Shown in pieces: positions 1-8,255 of a stretch of 37,840 nt of DNA. The DNA comes from Candidatus Woesearchaeota archaeon (lineage in GTDB: Archaea > Nanobdellota > Nanobdellia > Woesearchaeales > GW2011-AR9). Numbering within the stretch: the stretch's first letter is position 1; each line of letters starts with the position of its first letter. The stretch is taken from contig JAGVZN010000010.1 of assembly GCA_018302605.1 (NCBI GenBank), positions 129,013 to 166,852 on the forward strand, written 5' to 3'. Made by a program: the position numbers and the translations under genes. A model generated the notes under the pieces. That model did not search any database, was not told where the DNA came from, and was given only the letters and a program-made list of their open reading frames with translations.

Positions 1-551
1 TCCAGTGCACGAAGATGTTCCTGACATCTCTGTTTTGCCGCCCGCCCCATTCTTTCTTCTTTCAAGTACTCGGGCATGACCGCCAGTTGATGCCTGTATG
101 CACGCGCTTTCATGATTCCGATGATCGTTTTCTTCAGGAATTGCGGCTCTTCTTCGGCGGTTATGCGCCGCGTAGCGTTGATGGGAATGCCGTCAAACCA
201 ATCTTGGACATGAACGTATTCGTGATCTTTGAGCAGGGAGATGCATTCCTCCGGCGAATATTCTTTAACTACAGGATACACGATAATTAAAGAAGGCGTA
301 TGCAGTCCAAGACGATAAGGATCTGAGACCGTTGTGGCAACCTGGTTTCTCGTCTTTGTCCTTCTCCACTGTAGGGCTACGACCTGCTCGTTCTGATAAT
401 GATCCGGCAGATGTCTTCTCAACGCAGAGCCGTACTCTTCTAATGTTGGGCAGTAGACAAGCTCAGCGACGGCTTCGGAAGGATGCTCCCGAATCATCTC
501 TTGAAGAAAATTTTCTAATTTTTCATCCGACCAGCGGTGTTGTCCTGCCAT
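1..551 (-). CDS. HExxH-motif protein, metallopeptidase-like (partial, C-terminus off the left edge)
   Basis: The reading frame is open from the ATG at 551 to the window edge (183 codons seen), so its end is missing. The protein starts MAGQHRWSDE and carries HEYVHVQDW at residues 110-118. H110-E111 and H114 form the HExxH zinc motif of gluzincin-type peptidases. The third zinc ligand cannot be placed with certainty; Glu residues near 133-135 are possible. There is no signal peptide or membrane segment in the visible part, so it is probably cytosolic. A TATA box at 572-580 lies about 25 nt upstream of the ATG, which supports this start. The substrate is unknown, and peptidase activity is inferred from the motif alone. 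Confidence 0.7.
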   Translation of the reverse strand, partial: MAGQHRWSDEKLENFLQEMIREHPSEAVAELVYCPTLEEYGSALRRHLPDHYQNEQVVALQWRRTKTRNQVATTVSDPYRLGLHTPSLIIVYPVVKEYSPEECISLLKDHEYVHVQDWFDGIPINATRRITAEEEPQFLKKTIIGIMKARAYRHQLAVMPEYLKEERMGRAAKQRCQEHLRAL

Positions 552-571
552 ATCTTTTGAAAAATCACGAT

Positions 572-580
572 CTTATAAAA
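572..580 (-). promoter_or_regulatory. TATA box for the HExxH gene
   Basis: Read on the minus strand this is TTTTATAAG, 21-29 nt upstream of the ATG at 551, so the transcript is probably leaderless. It lies 7 bp from the target-site duplication of the adjacent palindromic element. Confidence 0.7.
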
Positions 581-595
581 GATTTTGGGCTGTTT

Positions 596-723
596 GCATG
601 TATTAAGTCTGTGCTGGGCAGGTCGGCCTGCCTCGTCTCGCCCAGAAGCAGAGATCAGTTGAACTGAAGAGTTATTCTCAAAGATAAGCGAGACCATTCA
701 CACAGACTTAACTTAATACATAC
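596..723. mobile_element. MITE-like element D1 with 8-bp target-site duplication
   Basis: The left end reads GCATGTATTAAGTCTGTG (596-613). The right end, reverse complemented, reads GTATGTATTAAG then TTAAGTCTGTG, the same repeat with a 5-nt insertion. The direct repeat GGCTGTTT abuts both ends (588-595 and 724-731). Inside are further pairings, CTGGGC/GCCCAG (614-619/640-645) and GTCTCGC/GCGAGAC (635-641/688-694), so the element is hairpin-rich. It has no plausible coding region. It sits between two divergent promoters, 7 bp from the minus-strand TATA box. A non-autonomous transposable element is the best explanation; the family is unknown. Confidence 0.8.
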
Positions 724-764
724 GGCTGTTTCGCCCATTAACCCTTATTTCATAGTAAATAATG

Positions 765-772
765 TTTATATA
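765..772 (+). promoter_or_regulatory. TATA box for the 2-hydroxyacid dehydrogenase gene
   Basis: TTTATATA ends 21 nt before the ATG at 794. This is typical archaeal spacing for a leaderless mRNA. Confidence 0.75.
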
Positions 773-793
773 AAAAAACAACATCAGACATCT

Positions 794-1774
794 ATGCCGC
801 GACCTAAAGTTTTTATCACGCGAAAAATACCGAATGCTGGCGTTGTACTCCTTAAGAAATCTTGTGATGTTCGCATCTATCCACGGGATCAGGCCATTTC
901 CCGCCAAGACTTACTCAAAGGGGTGAGATGGTGTGATGCCCTGTTGCCTCTGCTGACGGAAAAGATCGACAAAGAAGTACTTAATGTCAATCCTAACCTG
1001 AAGATTGTTGCCAACTATGCTGTCGGTTTTGATAACATCGATGTCAAATCTGCAACCAGCAGAGGTATTCCGGTAACCAATACACCTGGTGTATTAGAAG
1101 ATGCCGTCGCCGAGCATACGTTTGCTTTATTGTTCGCAATTACCAAACATCTTGTCGAAGCAGACCACTTCACGCGTACAGGAAAATACAAAAGCTGGGA
1201 ACCGCTGCTTTTCCTCGGTCCGCAGCTGAAAAGCAAAGTCTTGGGCATTGTTGGATTGGGCAGGATCGGCAGCAGCGTTGCCCAGAAAGCAGTTGCTATG
1301 GGAATGCACGTGATTTATACTGATGTCCAGCGTAATCTACCATTTGAAAAGAAATTCCATGCTCGCTTCGTTTCCAAAGAGATGCTGCTCAAAACTGCTG
1401 ATTTTGTCAGTCTGCATGTCCCGCTTCTTCCGGCGACACGTCATCTCATCGGCGCAAAAGAATTGAGGCTGATGAAACGGACGGCCTACCTGATCAATAC
1501 TTCTCGCGGCTCGGTCGTTGATGAAAAAGCGCTTGTCCACGCGTTGAAAACAAAGATGATCGCCGGCGCCGCCCTCGATGTCTATGAGTTTGAGCCAAAC
1601 CTTTCTCCGGGATTAAACAAGCTGTCTAATGTTGTCCTGACACCGCATACGGCCTCGGCAACATGGGAAGCGCGCCAGGCGATGTCGGAGATTGCCGCAA
1701 AGAATATCCTGGCTGTTCTCACTGGAAAGAAAGCGCCCAATATTGTCAATCCAGAAGTGTACCAAACCCGATGA
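794..1774 (+). CDS. gyaR: D-2-hydroxyacid dehydrogenase (glyoxylate/hydroxypyruvate reductase type)
   Basis: NAD(P)-dependent oxidoreductase of the D-isomer-specific 2-hydroxyacid dehydrogenase family; 326 aa is the usual length. The substrate domain comes first, with NYAVGFDNID near 74-83. The Rossmann motif is GLGRIG at 154-159. The catalytic residues are visible as R238 (NTSRGS), E267 (DVYEFEP) and H285 (TPHTAS). The lack of a C-terminal ACT/regulatory domain argues against full-length SerA and favours glyoxylate/hydroxypyruvate reductase or D-glycerate dehydrogenase. The exact substrate cannot be read from sequence. The TATA box at 765-772 supports the ATG at 794. The gene is convergent with the large lipoprotein gene, with 25 bp between them. 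Confidence 0.88.
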   Translation: MPRPKVFITRKIPNAGVVLLKKSCDVRIYPRDQAISRQDLLKGVRWCDALLPLLTEKIDKEVLNVNPNLKIVANYAVGFDNIDVKSATSRGIPVTNTPGVLEDAVAEHTFALLFAITKHLVEADHFTRTGKYKSWEPLLFLGPQLKSKVLGIVGLGRIGSSVAQKAVAMGMHVIYTDVQRNLPFEKKFHARFVSKEMLLKTADFVSLHVPLLPATRHLIGAKELRLMKRTAYLINTSRGSVVDEKALVHALKTKMIAGAALDVYEFEPNLSPGLNKLSNVVLTPHTASATWEARQAMSEIAAKNILAVLTGKKAPNIVNPEVYQTR

Positions 1775-1799
1775 AGCGACTTCACGCACTTTTACGGTC

Positions 1800-4319
1800 T
1801 TACTCCTCGCATGTGCCTTTCTTTTCCACATATTTCCCATCGACGCACTGCGTCCATGATTGCAGTGGTTCGTTCTCCACGATCTCGGCGGCAACGATTC
1901 CCGCCAGAGTTGAAGTTGAAGAAGAGTTGTAAAACTTATACACTGACGCAGTCGGTTTGCTCCCTTCCTGATACTTGCTTTCAAACAGGGCCATGTCTTC
2001 AAAGCCATACCCAGAACTGGAAAAGCTAATCCCAATGTAATTTATCTTTTCTGCGACAAATTGCTGAGCAATATTCGTAATCGTTAATCCTGTCGAGTAA
2101 GTGGTCCCATCTCCATCTTTATGCCAGGCAGCATCAGTCATATGAATTGCATAGACGCTTACTTCGCCTGGTCCAGCTACTCCGACAATCCCCGCCCAGT
2201 CCTTTCCCAGCATCTCCTGGAGGGAATTGAGAGAGGATTCAGGAGAGTCGCCACCCCCATCTGCTTTAATGCTTTGAACAACAATTTTCCATTCCCCATA
2301 AAGCAGAAGACCGTACTCTACCTGTTCTGCTTTTGCATCTCTAAATGTCCCCAATCCAAAATTTACTTTATCCATGGACGAGAAAATAGTTGTGCCAATC
2401 TCTTTCGAAAGCTGGCCTGCTTGATAGATTGCCCCATACATACTGCCCGTATCGTCTATCTTAAAATAGAGGACCAGTTCTTTACAGGCAACAATATCTT
2501 TGATCGGTTCACCATCATCGCAGCAGTTTTCATCAACATTGCCATCACAGTTATTGTCAATATGATCATTACAGATCTCTTCTCCCGGCTGGCCTTCAAC
2601 GGCATTGCAGACAATACTTTTACCATCTTCCGTACATACATAATTTCCTTTATCATAACATGCGCCGATGCCTACTTCGCAAGGTTTCCCCAAACCCATC
2701 TGCACATAATCCTCATCGATCAGCCCGTCACAATCATCATCCAGGCCGTTGCATACTTCAACATTTGGTTCCGGAGCATTACAAGCGATGCTGCCTTGGA
2801 AACAGATATATTCACCTGGCCCGCATTCAGTCTGACAGATGCCGTTTTCTGCCAAAGATTTATCAAGATGATGCTGGATGTCAGGCAATTCATCGGTATA
2901 GAGATCACAGTCATTATCGATTCCATCACACCACTCCAATTCTGGTTTTCCCGGTGCGGCGTTGCAGATTGTGCTCAATCCGCTTGGTGTGCAGACCATC
3001 TCGCCGATGTCCATGCACGCGCCAGCTCCCAGTGTGCATGACTGGCCAACATTATACCCATTGTCAATAACTTTGTCACAATCATCATCATAACCGTTGC
3101 AGATCTCTTCTTTCGGAAGAGGCGCACTGCAAGAGATCTGTCCGTCAATGCAAAGCCAGTCGCCGGATCCGCACGCAGAAGTGCATAGTTCTTCAATCGA
3201 TTTCAACTGGGGGGCAATATCTTCATATTCATCCGTCTGCCCGTCACAATCGTTGTCTTTCCCATCACAGATCTCTTCGCCGGAGTCTTTGGGCATCGCA
3301 TCACAATACACCTGCACCATATCGAAGAGGCATTCAAACTGCCCTTTATTGACGCATTCTCCGATGCCCACATAACAAGGCTCGCCGACCATGAAATCTT
3401 CATCTGTTTCGCCGTCGCAATCATTATCATACTTATCACAGATTTCTCCCTGTGGATAAACCGCATCACAGGCGGTAGTCGTCATTTTTCCCGCCAGAGA
3501 GTCGCAATACGTGACACTCACTCCCGGCTTGCAGATGCCGACCGTGATGTAGCTTCCCTGCTCATCCTGCAGCCCGCATTGTTGCTCGGTAAGCGGTAGG
3601 CCATCATCAATAAAGTTGTTACAATCATTATCTTTCCCATCACACACTTCTGGAGTTGGTTTTTGGGCATCACAGACCATTTTACCATCGATGCATTCTT
3701 CGTAGCCTTTCCCACAGATTGTGGAACATTTCGCGAGGAGGCCCTCATCCGTTTGCCCGTCGCAATCATCATCAACTAAATTACATAACTCTGGTGCCCC
3801 GGGGTAAACATCAGCGCCAGATACTCCCCATTCATTCTGTTCAGGATGGTCATTGCAATCATTACACTTGTTCGTATAGTTGACTTCACCTTGCGGGGGG
3901 AAGCAGTCAAAGACATTCTCACTCTTATTTCCAAAACTATCTCCATCCCGGTCAGCGCACCATGTATGTTTATTGCTGTCTGGGCAATTTTCTGGATCGT
4001 ATCCCGGCGAGACGCGCGTTTCTCCATCGTTATCTTCTGGTGTATCGGGAAAAGAAAGAATGTGAATATCCAAAGGAGAAAACGAGATACCAAAGTTGTA
4101 TCCTCCATCATCAGTGTCGATTCCGTCGCCCGATTGACCGTCTTTGGCAGATGCATCCTGCGTCGAATCGCTTGTTTTATCGTATAGTTGTGCAGTGTCT
4201 CCTTCCGGAGAGCCGGAAGAAAGAAAGTTTGGCTCATAATGGCATCCTGCTGTCAAAGCTAACGCTAGAACCAGACGGGATGTTCTTCTGGTAAAACGAT
4301 TAACTAAGGTTTCCAGCAT
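1800..4319 (-). CDS. Secreted lipoprotein with eight MopE-type Asp/Cys repeats and a C-terminal VWA-like domain
   Basis: 839 aa. The N-terminus is positively charged, then hydrophobic, then ALTAGC with C26: a lipobox-type signal, so the protein is probably anchored outside the membrane. Residues 40-100 are low-complexity and acidic. Eight repeats of the type CNGLDDDCDGLIDE begin near residues 179, 226, 294, 351, 407, 464, 523 and 583. This is the putative metal-binding motif of MopE-like proteins and probably binds calcium. Residues 612-810 look like a von Willebrand A domain, with a MIDAS-like DDTGSM at 622-627. Many further Cys residues suggest disulfides. A role in surface adhesion or ligand binding is inferred. 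Its promoter is at 4344-4352. Confidence 0.8.
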   Translation of the reverse strand: MLETLVNRFTRRTSRLVLALALTAGCHYEPNFLSSGSPEGDTAQLYDKTSDSTQDASAKDGQSGDGIDTDDGGYNFGISFSPLDIHILSFPDTPEDNDGETRVSPGYDPENCPDSNKHTWCADRDGDSFGNKSENVFDCFPPQGEVNYTNKCNDCNDHPEQNEWGVSGADVYPGAPELCNLVDDDCDGQTDEGLLAKCSTICGKGYEECIDGKMVCDAQKPTPEVCDGKDNDCNNFIDDGLPLTEQQCGLQDEQGSYITVGICKPGVSVTYCDSLAGKMTTTACDAVYPQGEICDKYDNDCDGETDEDFMVGEPCYVGIGECVNKGQFECLFDMVQVYCDAMPKDSGEEICDGKDNDCDGQTDEYEDIAPQLKSIEELCTSACGSGDWLCIDGQISCSAPLPKEEICNGYDDDCDKVIDNGYNVGQSCTLGAGACMDIGEMVCTPSGLSTICNAAPGKPELEWCDGIDNDCDLYTDELPDIQHHLDKSLAENGICQTECGPGEYICFQGSIACNAPEPNVEVCNGLDDDCDGLIDEDYVQMGLGKPCEVGIGACYDKGNYVCTEDGKSIVCNAVEGQPGEEICNDHIDNNCDGNVDENCCDDGEPIKDIVACKELVLYFKIDDTGSMYGAIYQAGQLSKEIGTTIFSSMDKVNFGLGTFRDAKAEQVEYGLLLYGEWKIVVQSIKADGGGDSPESSLNSLQEMLGKDWAGIVGVAGPGEVSVYAIHMTDAAWHKDGDGTTYSTGLTITNIAQQFVAEKINYIGISFSSSGYGFEDMALFESKYQEGSKPTASVYKFYNSSSTSTLAGIVAAEIVENEPLQSWTQCVDGKYVEKKGTCEE

Positions 4320-4343
4320 CTGCTGAGAAGACAGGCATTCCCT

Positions 4344-4352
4344 ATTTTAAAG
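4344..4352 (-). promoter_or_regulatory. TATA box for the MopE/VWA lipoprotein gene
   Basis: Minus-strand CTTTAAAAT, 25-33 nt upstream of the ATG at 4319. Confidence 0.6.
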
Positions 4353-4470
4353 TGAGGCATATGCTGTATTTTGGTCTGTGCCGTCTTTGGTGGGCTCTCT
4401 GTCAAAGTAGGCAGGAGAGCTTGGATGTTTTAGAGGAGTTTGAAAAAGAGTAATTTTGGTAAATATACTA

Positions 4471-4501
4471 AAAAGAATTAGGTTTCGAACCTAATTCTTT
4501 T
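4471..4501 (-). terminator. Hairpin at the 3' end of the NDH-2-like gene
   Basis: A perfect 14-bp inverted repeat (4471-4484 with 4488-4501, 3-nt loop) contains the stop codon of the flavoprotein gene and ends, read on the minus strand, in CTTTT. It is consistent with a transcription terminator or an mRNA 3'-end stabiliser. The rest of 4320-4470 holds only the promoter of the lipoprotein gene. Confidence 0.55.
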
Positions 4502-5552
4502 GGTATATACCAAAATCCATAGATTTCTGTTTCCGCATTGTCTTCCATTCGATAAGCTGTTTGATCAGTCCGGGAAGAATACCGGTCCAGACAAAATGGT
4601 GGTATACCAAAATCCCGTTCCATTTCCCCAAGCTGATCACCATCGGCCGTGCTTTTGAGACGTACTCCCGCAGTTTTCTCCCTTCGGCCAGTGCTCGAAG
4701 ATTGTCGATTACTACTTCTGCCTGCTTTTCCGCTGCCTGCGCGGTCTTCTCTTCTTTGATATTGGTAATATCTCCCGCCGCGAAGATATTTGGACAGTTC
4801 GTGACTTGAAGATGTGCATTAACCTGCACGAAGCTGTCTTCAGCGAGGGTGATCTTTCCGTTTTTTTTGAGAAATTGCGAGTTGGGGGCAATACCCGTAC
4901 AGAGAAAAGCCAGATCAGCGAAAATCTCTCTTCCTTTATTGGTGGCATATTTTTTTGCCGCTGTGTCAACCACCCGCTCTTCGAAAATAATCTTGACACC
5001 GCGCCGCTGCAGAAAGCGCCGCGCATATTTCTGCGCTTTTCTTGGATTCCTTTCTAAAAGATCTTTTTTAGAGTGAATCAACGTGATTTCTTTTTCAGGA
5101 AATCTCTCGACAATTTCCGCAGCCAATTCCGTACCGACGATTCCGCCGCCGACGATTAAGACATTTTTTGCTTTTTCTAATTGGTGCGCCCATTGTTGTA
5201 ATTCACGCCCTCGGGCGGCGATGACGATGTTCTCTTCTTTGATTGGCACGGTATATCGTGATCCCGAGGCGATCACCAGGTAATCAAAGAGGTACTCCTT
5301 TCCTCCGCCAATTACCTCGTTATCGGTCACTTCTGTCACTGGTTTCCGGATGATCATCGCCGTATGGAGATAAGCCTGATGCGGCACTTCGATCCTCTGG
5401 AGATGTTTTGGCTCGACCAATGTCCGCAGTACAGACGGCGTAAATTCAAAATAATCTTTGGTGTCGAATAAAGTAACTGCAAATTCTGATTCTAATTTCC
5501 GAGCGATGTATGCTCCGGCAAATCCCCCGCCAATGATGATCAGTTGTTTCAT
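4491..5552 (-). CDS. NDH-2-like FAD/NAD-dependent oxidoreductase
   Basis: 353 aa pyridine-nucleotide-disulphide oxidoreductase-fold flavoprotein. The FAD-binding motif IIGGGFAGAYIA is at residues 6-17, a second dinucleotide motif IVGGGIVGTELAAE lies near 135-150, and FAAGDI lies near 260. The layout matches the type II NADH dehydrogenase/AIF group, which passes electrons from NAD(P)H to a quinone or similar acceptor. No CxxxxC redox pair of disulphide reductases is evident. The C-terminal segment with WNGILVYHHFVWTG is moderately hydrophobic and may touch the membrane. The start overlaps the stop of the upstream gene (ATGA), so the two genes form an operon. The electron acceptor is unknown. 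Confidence 0.82.
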   Translation of the reverse strand: MKQLIIIGGGFAGAYIARKLESEFAVTLFDTKDYFEFTPSVLRTLVEPKHLQRIEVPHQAYLHTAMIIRKPVTEVTDNEVIGGGKEYLFDYLVIASGSRYTVPIKEENIVIAARGRELQQWAHQLEKAKNVLIVGGGIVGTELAAEIVERFPEKEITLIHSKKDLLERNPRKAQKYARRFLQRRGVKIIFEERVVDTAAKKYATNKGREIFADLAFLCTGIAPNSQFLKKNGKITLAEDSFVQVNAHLQVTNCPNIFAAGDITNIKEEKTAQAAEKQAEVVIDNLRALAEGRKLREYVSKARPMVISLGKWNGILVYHHFVWTGILPGLIKQLIEWKTMRKQKSMDFGIYQKN

Positions 5553-6970
5553 TTTTCGTAATAGAAGCGGTCTAATGTTTTGTCACCGAAGGGGTTGATG
5601 ATGAACTCACCCGTGAACGTTAAACGAGCCCATCCTTTAATGTTTTCCCGCTCAAAGATTGGAAGGCCGAAGAGATCCGGTTTCTCGCTTTGATGTGGTT
5701 TCTTGTTTCGGATAAACGAGGAGATTAATTCAAAAATCTGCCGCAAGGCAATCTTAAGGTCTGGGTCGGCGTCAAAATGAGGCTTAATATGTGGAAATCG
5801 TTTCAGGGCTATTTCCACTGCCGTGCTTGGCGGCAGGAGATCTTTTACAGCATACATACTGATTGAGTCCATGGCTCCTTGCTCCACACTTGGCTCTATC
5901 CTTTTCCCTTTTTGCGCTCGTTCAAAAAAAAGATGGAAGCCACTAGCAACGACATAATCTTTTTCCGCAAAACTAATGGAATCAAAAACCAGAACATTAT
6001 CTGGATAAATACTTCTGTTGATAAGATCAACTAACCCCTGCAATTCTGACCACTTTTTTGGATTTACAATCACCTCAGATTCAGAGGAATATATCTCTCT
6101 TCCTCCACCGCAGGTGTGCCGTAGGAGGTACCCTTTTTTTAGCTTAGGGTAAAATTCTTGGTCCCAGAGTTCTTCTGAAACAACAGGTCTATCTGTTGCG
6201 ACCCAGCTGGACCAGCTCCCATGGCCAAAAATCACGAGATGCTGGATTGTATCATCTACCAACACGTCAAACAAGTCTTTGCTTGTCGCCGCTCGCTTGA
6301 TGATATTTGCTTTCTGCCCAAAAGCGAGTTCTAAGCGGGCAACATACAGGGGGATCAATGCTATTTGAAGAGGCCCAATCGCTTTCATGACAAAAGAATT
6401 TTCTCCATAACTGATCAGGATCGCCAGCCCTTCCTTCTTCTTAAGAGGGAGCCGTTGAGCACGTTCCAGTAATTCCCCAGCTGCCAGAGAGCTTCCACCT
6501 AAGAGCATCAACAGCAAACTGTCCCCGCTCTTCATGAAAAACTGCCTTCTACTTTTCTGTTTTTCTGTCAAATTTTTTGTTTCTTCTTCCTCACGCAACA
6601 ATTCGTCCAGCAGGGCAATAATCTGTTTGGCGTGCTTGATTTTGGCAGCCATCGTCTTCTTCTGTGCAGAAAAAGCGGCGGGCGAAATGGTCTTCGGCGC
6701 TGCGGCATTCATTTTCATCGCTGTTAATTGCTTTTGAAGATGATCTAAGTCCGTCCAAAGGCTGATGGATGCGTTCTCTATTTCTGTAGGGGCTGTTTTT
6801 TTCTGCCAGCGAAGAATAAGATTCGCTAACACTTCTATCTGATTACAGAGATCAGGCAATGCCTTTCCATCGTGTTTCAATCTGTTAAAATTGCGGATAA
6901 ATGAGATCCAGACATTCTTGAAGTCTGAACCGAACCGCTGAAGTGTACTGCGCGAGCCAATAAAAACCAT
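5549..6970 (-). CDS. Putative caspase-fold (clan CD-like) protein with an internal Tat-type signal/anchor
   Basis: 473 aa; I cannot assign a named family. Residues 1-135 are helical and charged. S140-R141-R142-Q-F-F-M-K is a good twin-arginine motif and is followed by the hydrophobic run SLLLMLLGGSSLAAG (151-165) with an AxA-like end, so the downstream part is predicted to be exported. In that part, VIFGHGS (H250) and LLRHTCGGG (C287) follow beta-strand-like segments, as expected for the His-Cys dyad of caspase/CHAT/gingipain-like folds. This is a motif reading, not proof of peptidase activity. A start at M107 would place the Tat motif about 34 residues in and would fit a signal peptide better, but the TATA box at 6993-7000 supports the ATG at 6970. 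It is cotranscribed with the downstream NDH-2-like gene. Confidence 0.6.
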   Translation of the reverse strand: MVFIGSRSTLQRFGSDFKNVWISFIRNFNRLKHDGKALPDLCNQIEVLANLILRWQKKTAPTEIENASISLWTDLDHLQKQLTAMKMNAAAPKTISPAAFSAQKKTMAAKIKHAKQIIALLDELLREEEETKNLTEKQKSRRQFFMKSGDSLLLMLLGGSSLAAGELLERAQRLPLKKKEGLAILISYGENSFVMKAIGPLQIALIPLYVARLELAFGQKANIIKRAATSKDLFDVLVDDTIQHLVIFGHGSWSSWVATDRPVVSEELWDQEFYPKLKKGYLLRHTCGGGREIYSSESEVIVNPKKWSELQGLVDLINRSIYPDNVLVFDSISFAEKDYVVASGFHLFFERAQKGKRIEPSVEQGAMDSISMYAVKDLLPPSTAVEIALKRFPHIKPHFDADPDLKIALRQIFELISSFIRNKKPHQSEKPDLFGLPIFERENIKGWARLTFTGEFIINPFGDKTLDRFYYEK

Positions 6971-6992
6971 AACTGAACCAAGAACAAAGTAC

Positions 6993-7000
6993 TATATAAT
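6993..7000 (-). promoter_or_regulatory. TATA box for the caspase-like/NDH-2-like operon
   Basis: Minus-strand ATTATATA, 23-30 nt upstream of the ATG at 6970, supporting the long N-terminus of the caspase-like protein. Confidence 0.65.
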
Positions 7001-7112
7001 CATTTCTCTCACAAAATATCCCGGTAGTATCCCGATATTATTACATGGGGTTACTTACCATTTAACCTAAACCCACATTGAAAAAATAAAAAAAATAGAA
7101 AAATCAAAATCT

Positions 7113-7286
7113 TTATTTTTTAGCGCCCATGATCCGGAACATTGTCGTGCCGCATTTTGGACACTTGCCTTTCATCGCCCTGCGCGCGACGCCGCCTTTT
7201 CCTTTCATCGCAACTTCTTTAGCATCAGCCATCTGGCGTTTTGCTTTACATTTTACACAATATGCTTCTACTGCAACTCCTGCCAT
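7113..7286 (-). CDS. Small zinc-ribbon protein, DUF5679 type
   Basis: 57 aa, starting MAGVAVEAYCVKCKAKRQM. Two CxxC knuckles (YCVKC at 9-13, KCPKCG at 41-46) make one zinc ribbon. The order CVKCK...AKEV.MKGKG...GKCPKCGT.MFRI matches the DUF5679 family as I know it from archaea and CPR bacteria; its function is unknown. The Shine-Dalgarno-like GAGGTG lies about 7 nt before the ATG, so this gene has a leader, unlike many of its neighbours. No clear TATA box was placed upstream. The 230 bp between it and the gene at 7521 hold an inverted repeat (CCCCTATAAGC against GCTTAAATAGGGG) around 7337-7395 and little else. Confidence 0.85.
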   Translation of the reverse strand: MAGVAVEAYCVKCKAKRQMADAKEVAMKGKGGVARRAMKGKCPKCGTTMFRIMGAKK

Positions 7287-7493
7287 TATTCACACCTCGA
7301 CTATTTTTTGAAGAACGTAAATTTCACGCCCCTTTCCCCCTATAAGCACCTTTCCCCTTAAAAAGCTTTCGTAAGATCGGGCTTAAATAGGGGTTAGAAG
7401 ATCCTTTTTTCATTATTTGGCTGATCTTTAATTCCTTCTTTAATCCCTGTCTACCCCCCCCATATTCTCATTCGAATATTTCTCACCATCATT

Positions 7494-7501
7494 TTTTTAA
7501 A
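7494..7501 (+). promoter_or_regulatory. Probable TATA box for the kinase-like gene
   Basis: TTTTTAAA, 20-27 nt upstream of the ATG at 7521. Confidence 0.45.
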
Positions 7502-7520
7502 GAATTGCTTATTTTTACAG

Positions 7521-8240
7521 ATGATGACCGCACAATTTACCACCGCTGATCTTCTGGCAAGCTATGGTCCCGTACAAGAATATACTTCCCCCCGCGGAAA
7601 TGAGCTCATGGTCCTTCCGACCTGCCCAGTTCCCAGCGAACAACTATTTGAAGAAAATTGGCATCCCCTCGACCGAAAGATTGACCACGGAAATTGCCGT
7701 CGTGTCCGGCACATTGCTAAACTAGCCGATGGTTCTAAAACAAATCTTTATGTCAAGTCCCCCGAAGTATTGTTTACTGCTTCTTTCTCCGTCTTGGAAA
7801 AAGGACGCTACTGGTGGGGCGGACGGCGTTCTGGAGAGAAATATGTGGCAATTGTTGATCAACCTCTGGTGCAGGAACAGAGCGAGTGGGAAGCGTTGAT
7901 TCTTCTGGGATTACACGCCGCTCGAATCCCGGCGGAGATTCCCTACGCGCTCTCTTTTACCCCGCAGGGCGGAACAGAATTAATCGTCGGTGAAGTGAGA
8001 GAAGGGAGTCATTCTCTAAGCTACTACCCACTTCGAACCTACACGGAGTTAAGTTCCGCCATTGATGACGCCGGTTTCAGCAAGGATGATTTTGGCAGCC
8101 ATAATTTGCTGCGCCCTCAGGATGGTCTTACGACGATTATTGATGTTAACCGTTGGCGTTGGTCCCCTTATACTGATTTTTTTGATCAACAACTTCTTGC
8201 CCTGGTGCGGGAAAGAGCAGAACTAGCTTCCAGAAAATAA
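7521..8240 (+). CDS. Hypothetical protein with degenerate protein-kinase-like fold signatures
   Basis: 239 aa, not recognised as a named family. Several segments recall the aminoglycoside phosphotransferase/protein kinase fold: LYVKS near 76-80 (beta-3 lysine, K79), EQSEWEALILLG near 119-130 (alpha-C glutamate), a hinge-like LIVGEVREGS near 154-163, and FGSHNLL...TTIIDVNRW near 191-211, which resembles a catalytic loop with N195 and a metal-binding Asp (D208). The HxD of active kinases is not clear, so it may be a pseudokinase or a different fold. It has no signal peptide. It is convergent with valS, with 15 bp between them. Confidence 0.55.
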   Translation: MMTAQFTTADLLASYGPVQEYTSPRGNELMVLPTCPVPSEQLFEENWHPLDRKIDHGNCRRVRHIAKLADGSKTNLYVKSPEVLFTASFSVLEKGRYWWGGRRSGEKYVAIVDQPLVQEQSEWEALILLGLHAARIPAEIPYALSFTPQGGTELIVGEVREGSHSLSYYPLRTYTELSSAIDDAGFSKDDFGSHNLLRPQDGLTTIIDVNRWRWSPYTDFFDQQLLALVRERAELASRK

Positions 8241-8255
8241 CTTTCTGACAGAAAA

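Noticed and set aside
2121-3041. 306-aa open frame antisense to the MopE/VWA lipoprotein gene
   Set aside because: The periodic Asp/Cys codons of the repeats leave the opposite strand free of stops; the peptide shows no domain and the sense frame has a signal peptide, repeats and a promoter.
4471-4501. Hairpin with a TTCGAAA loop that looks like a tRNA T-arm
   Set aside because: No acceptor, D or anticodon arm fits around it, and it contains the stop codon of the flavoprotein gene followed by a T-run, so a terminator is more likely.
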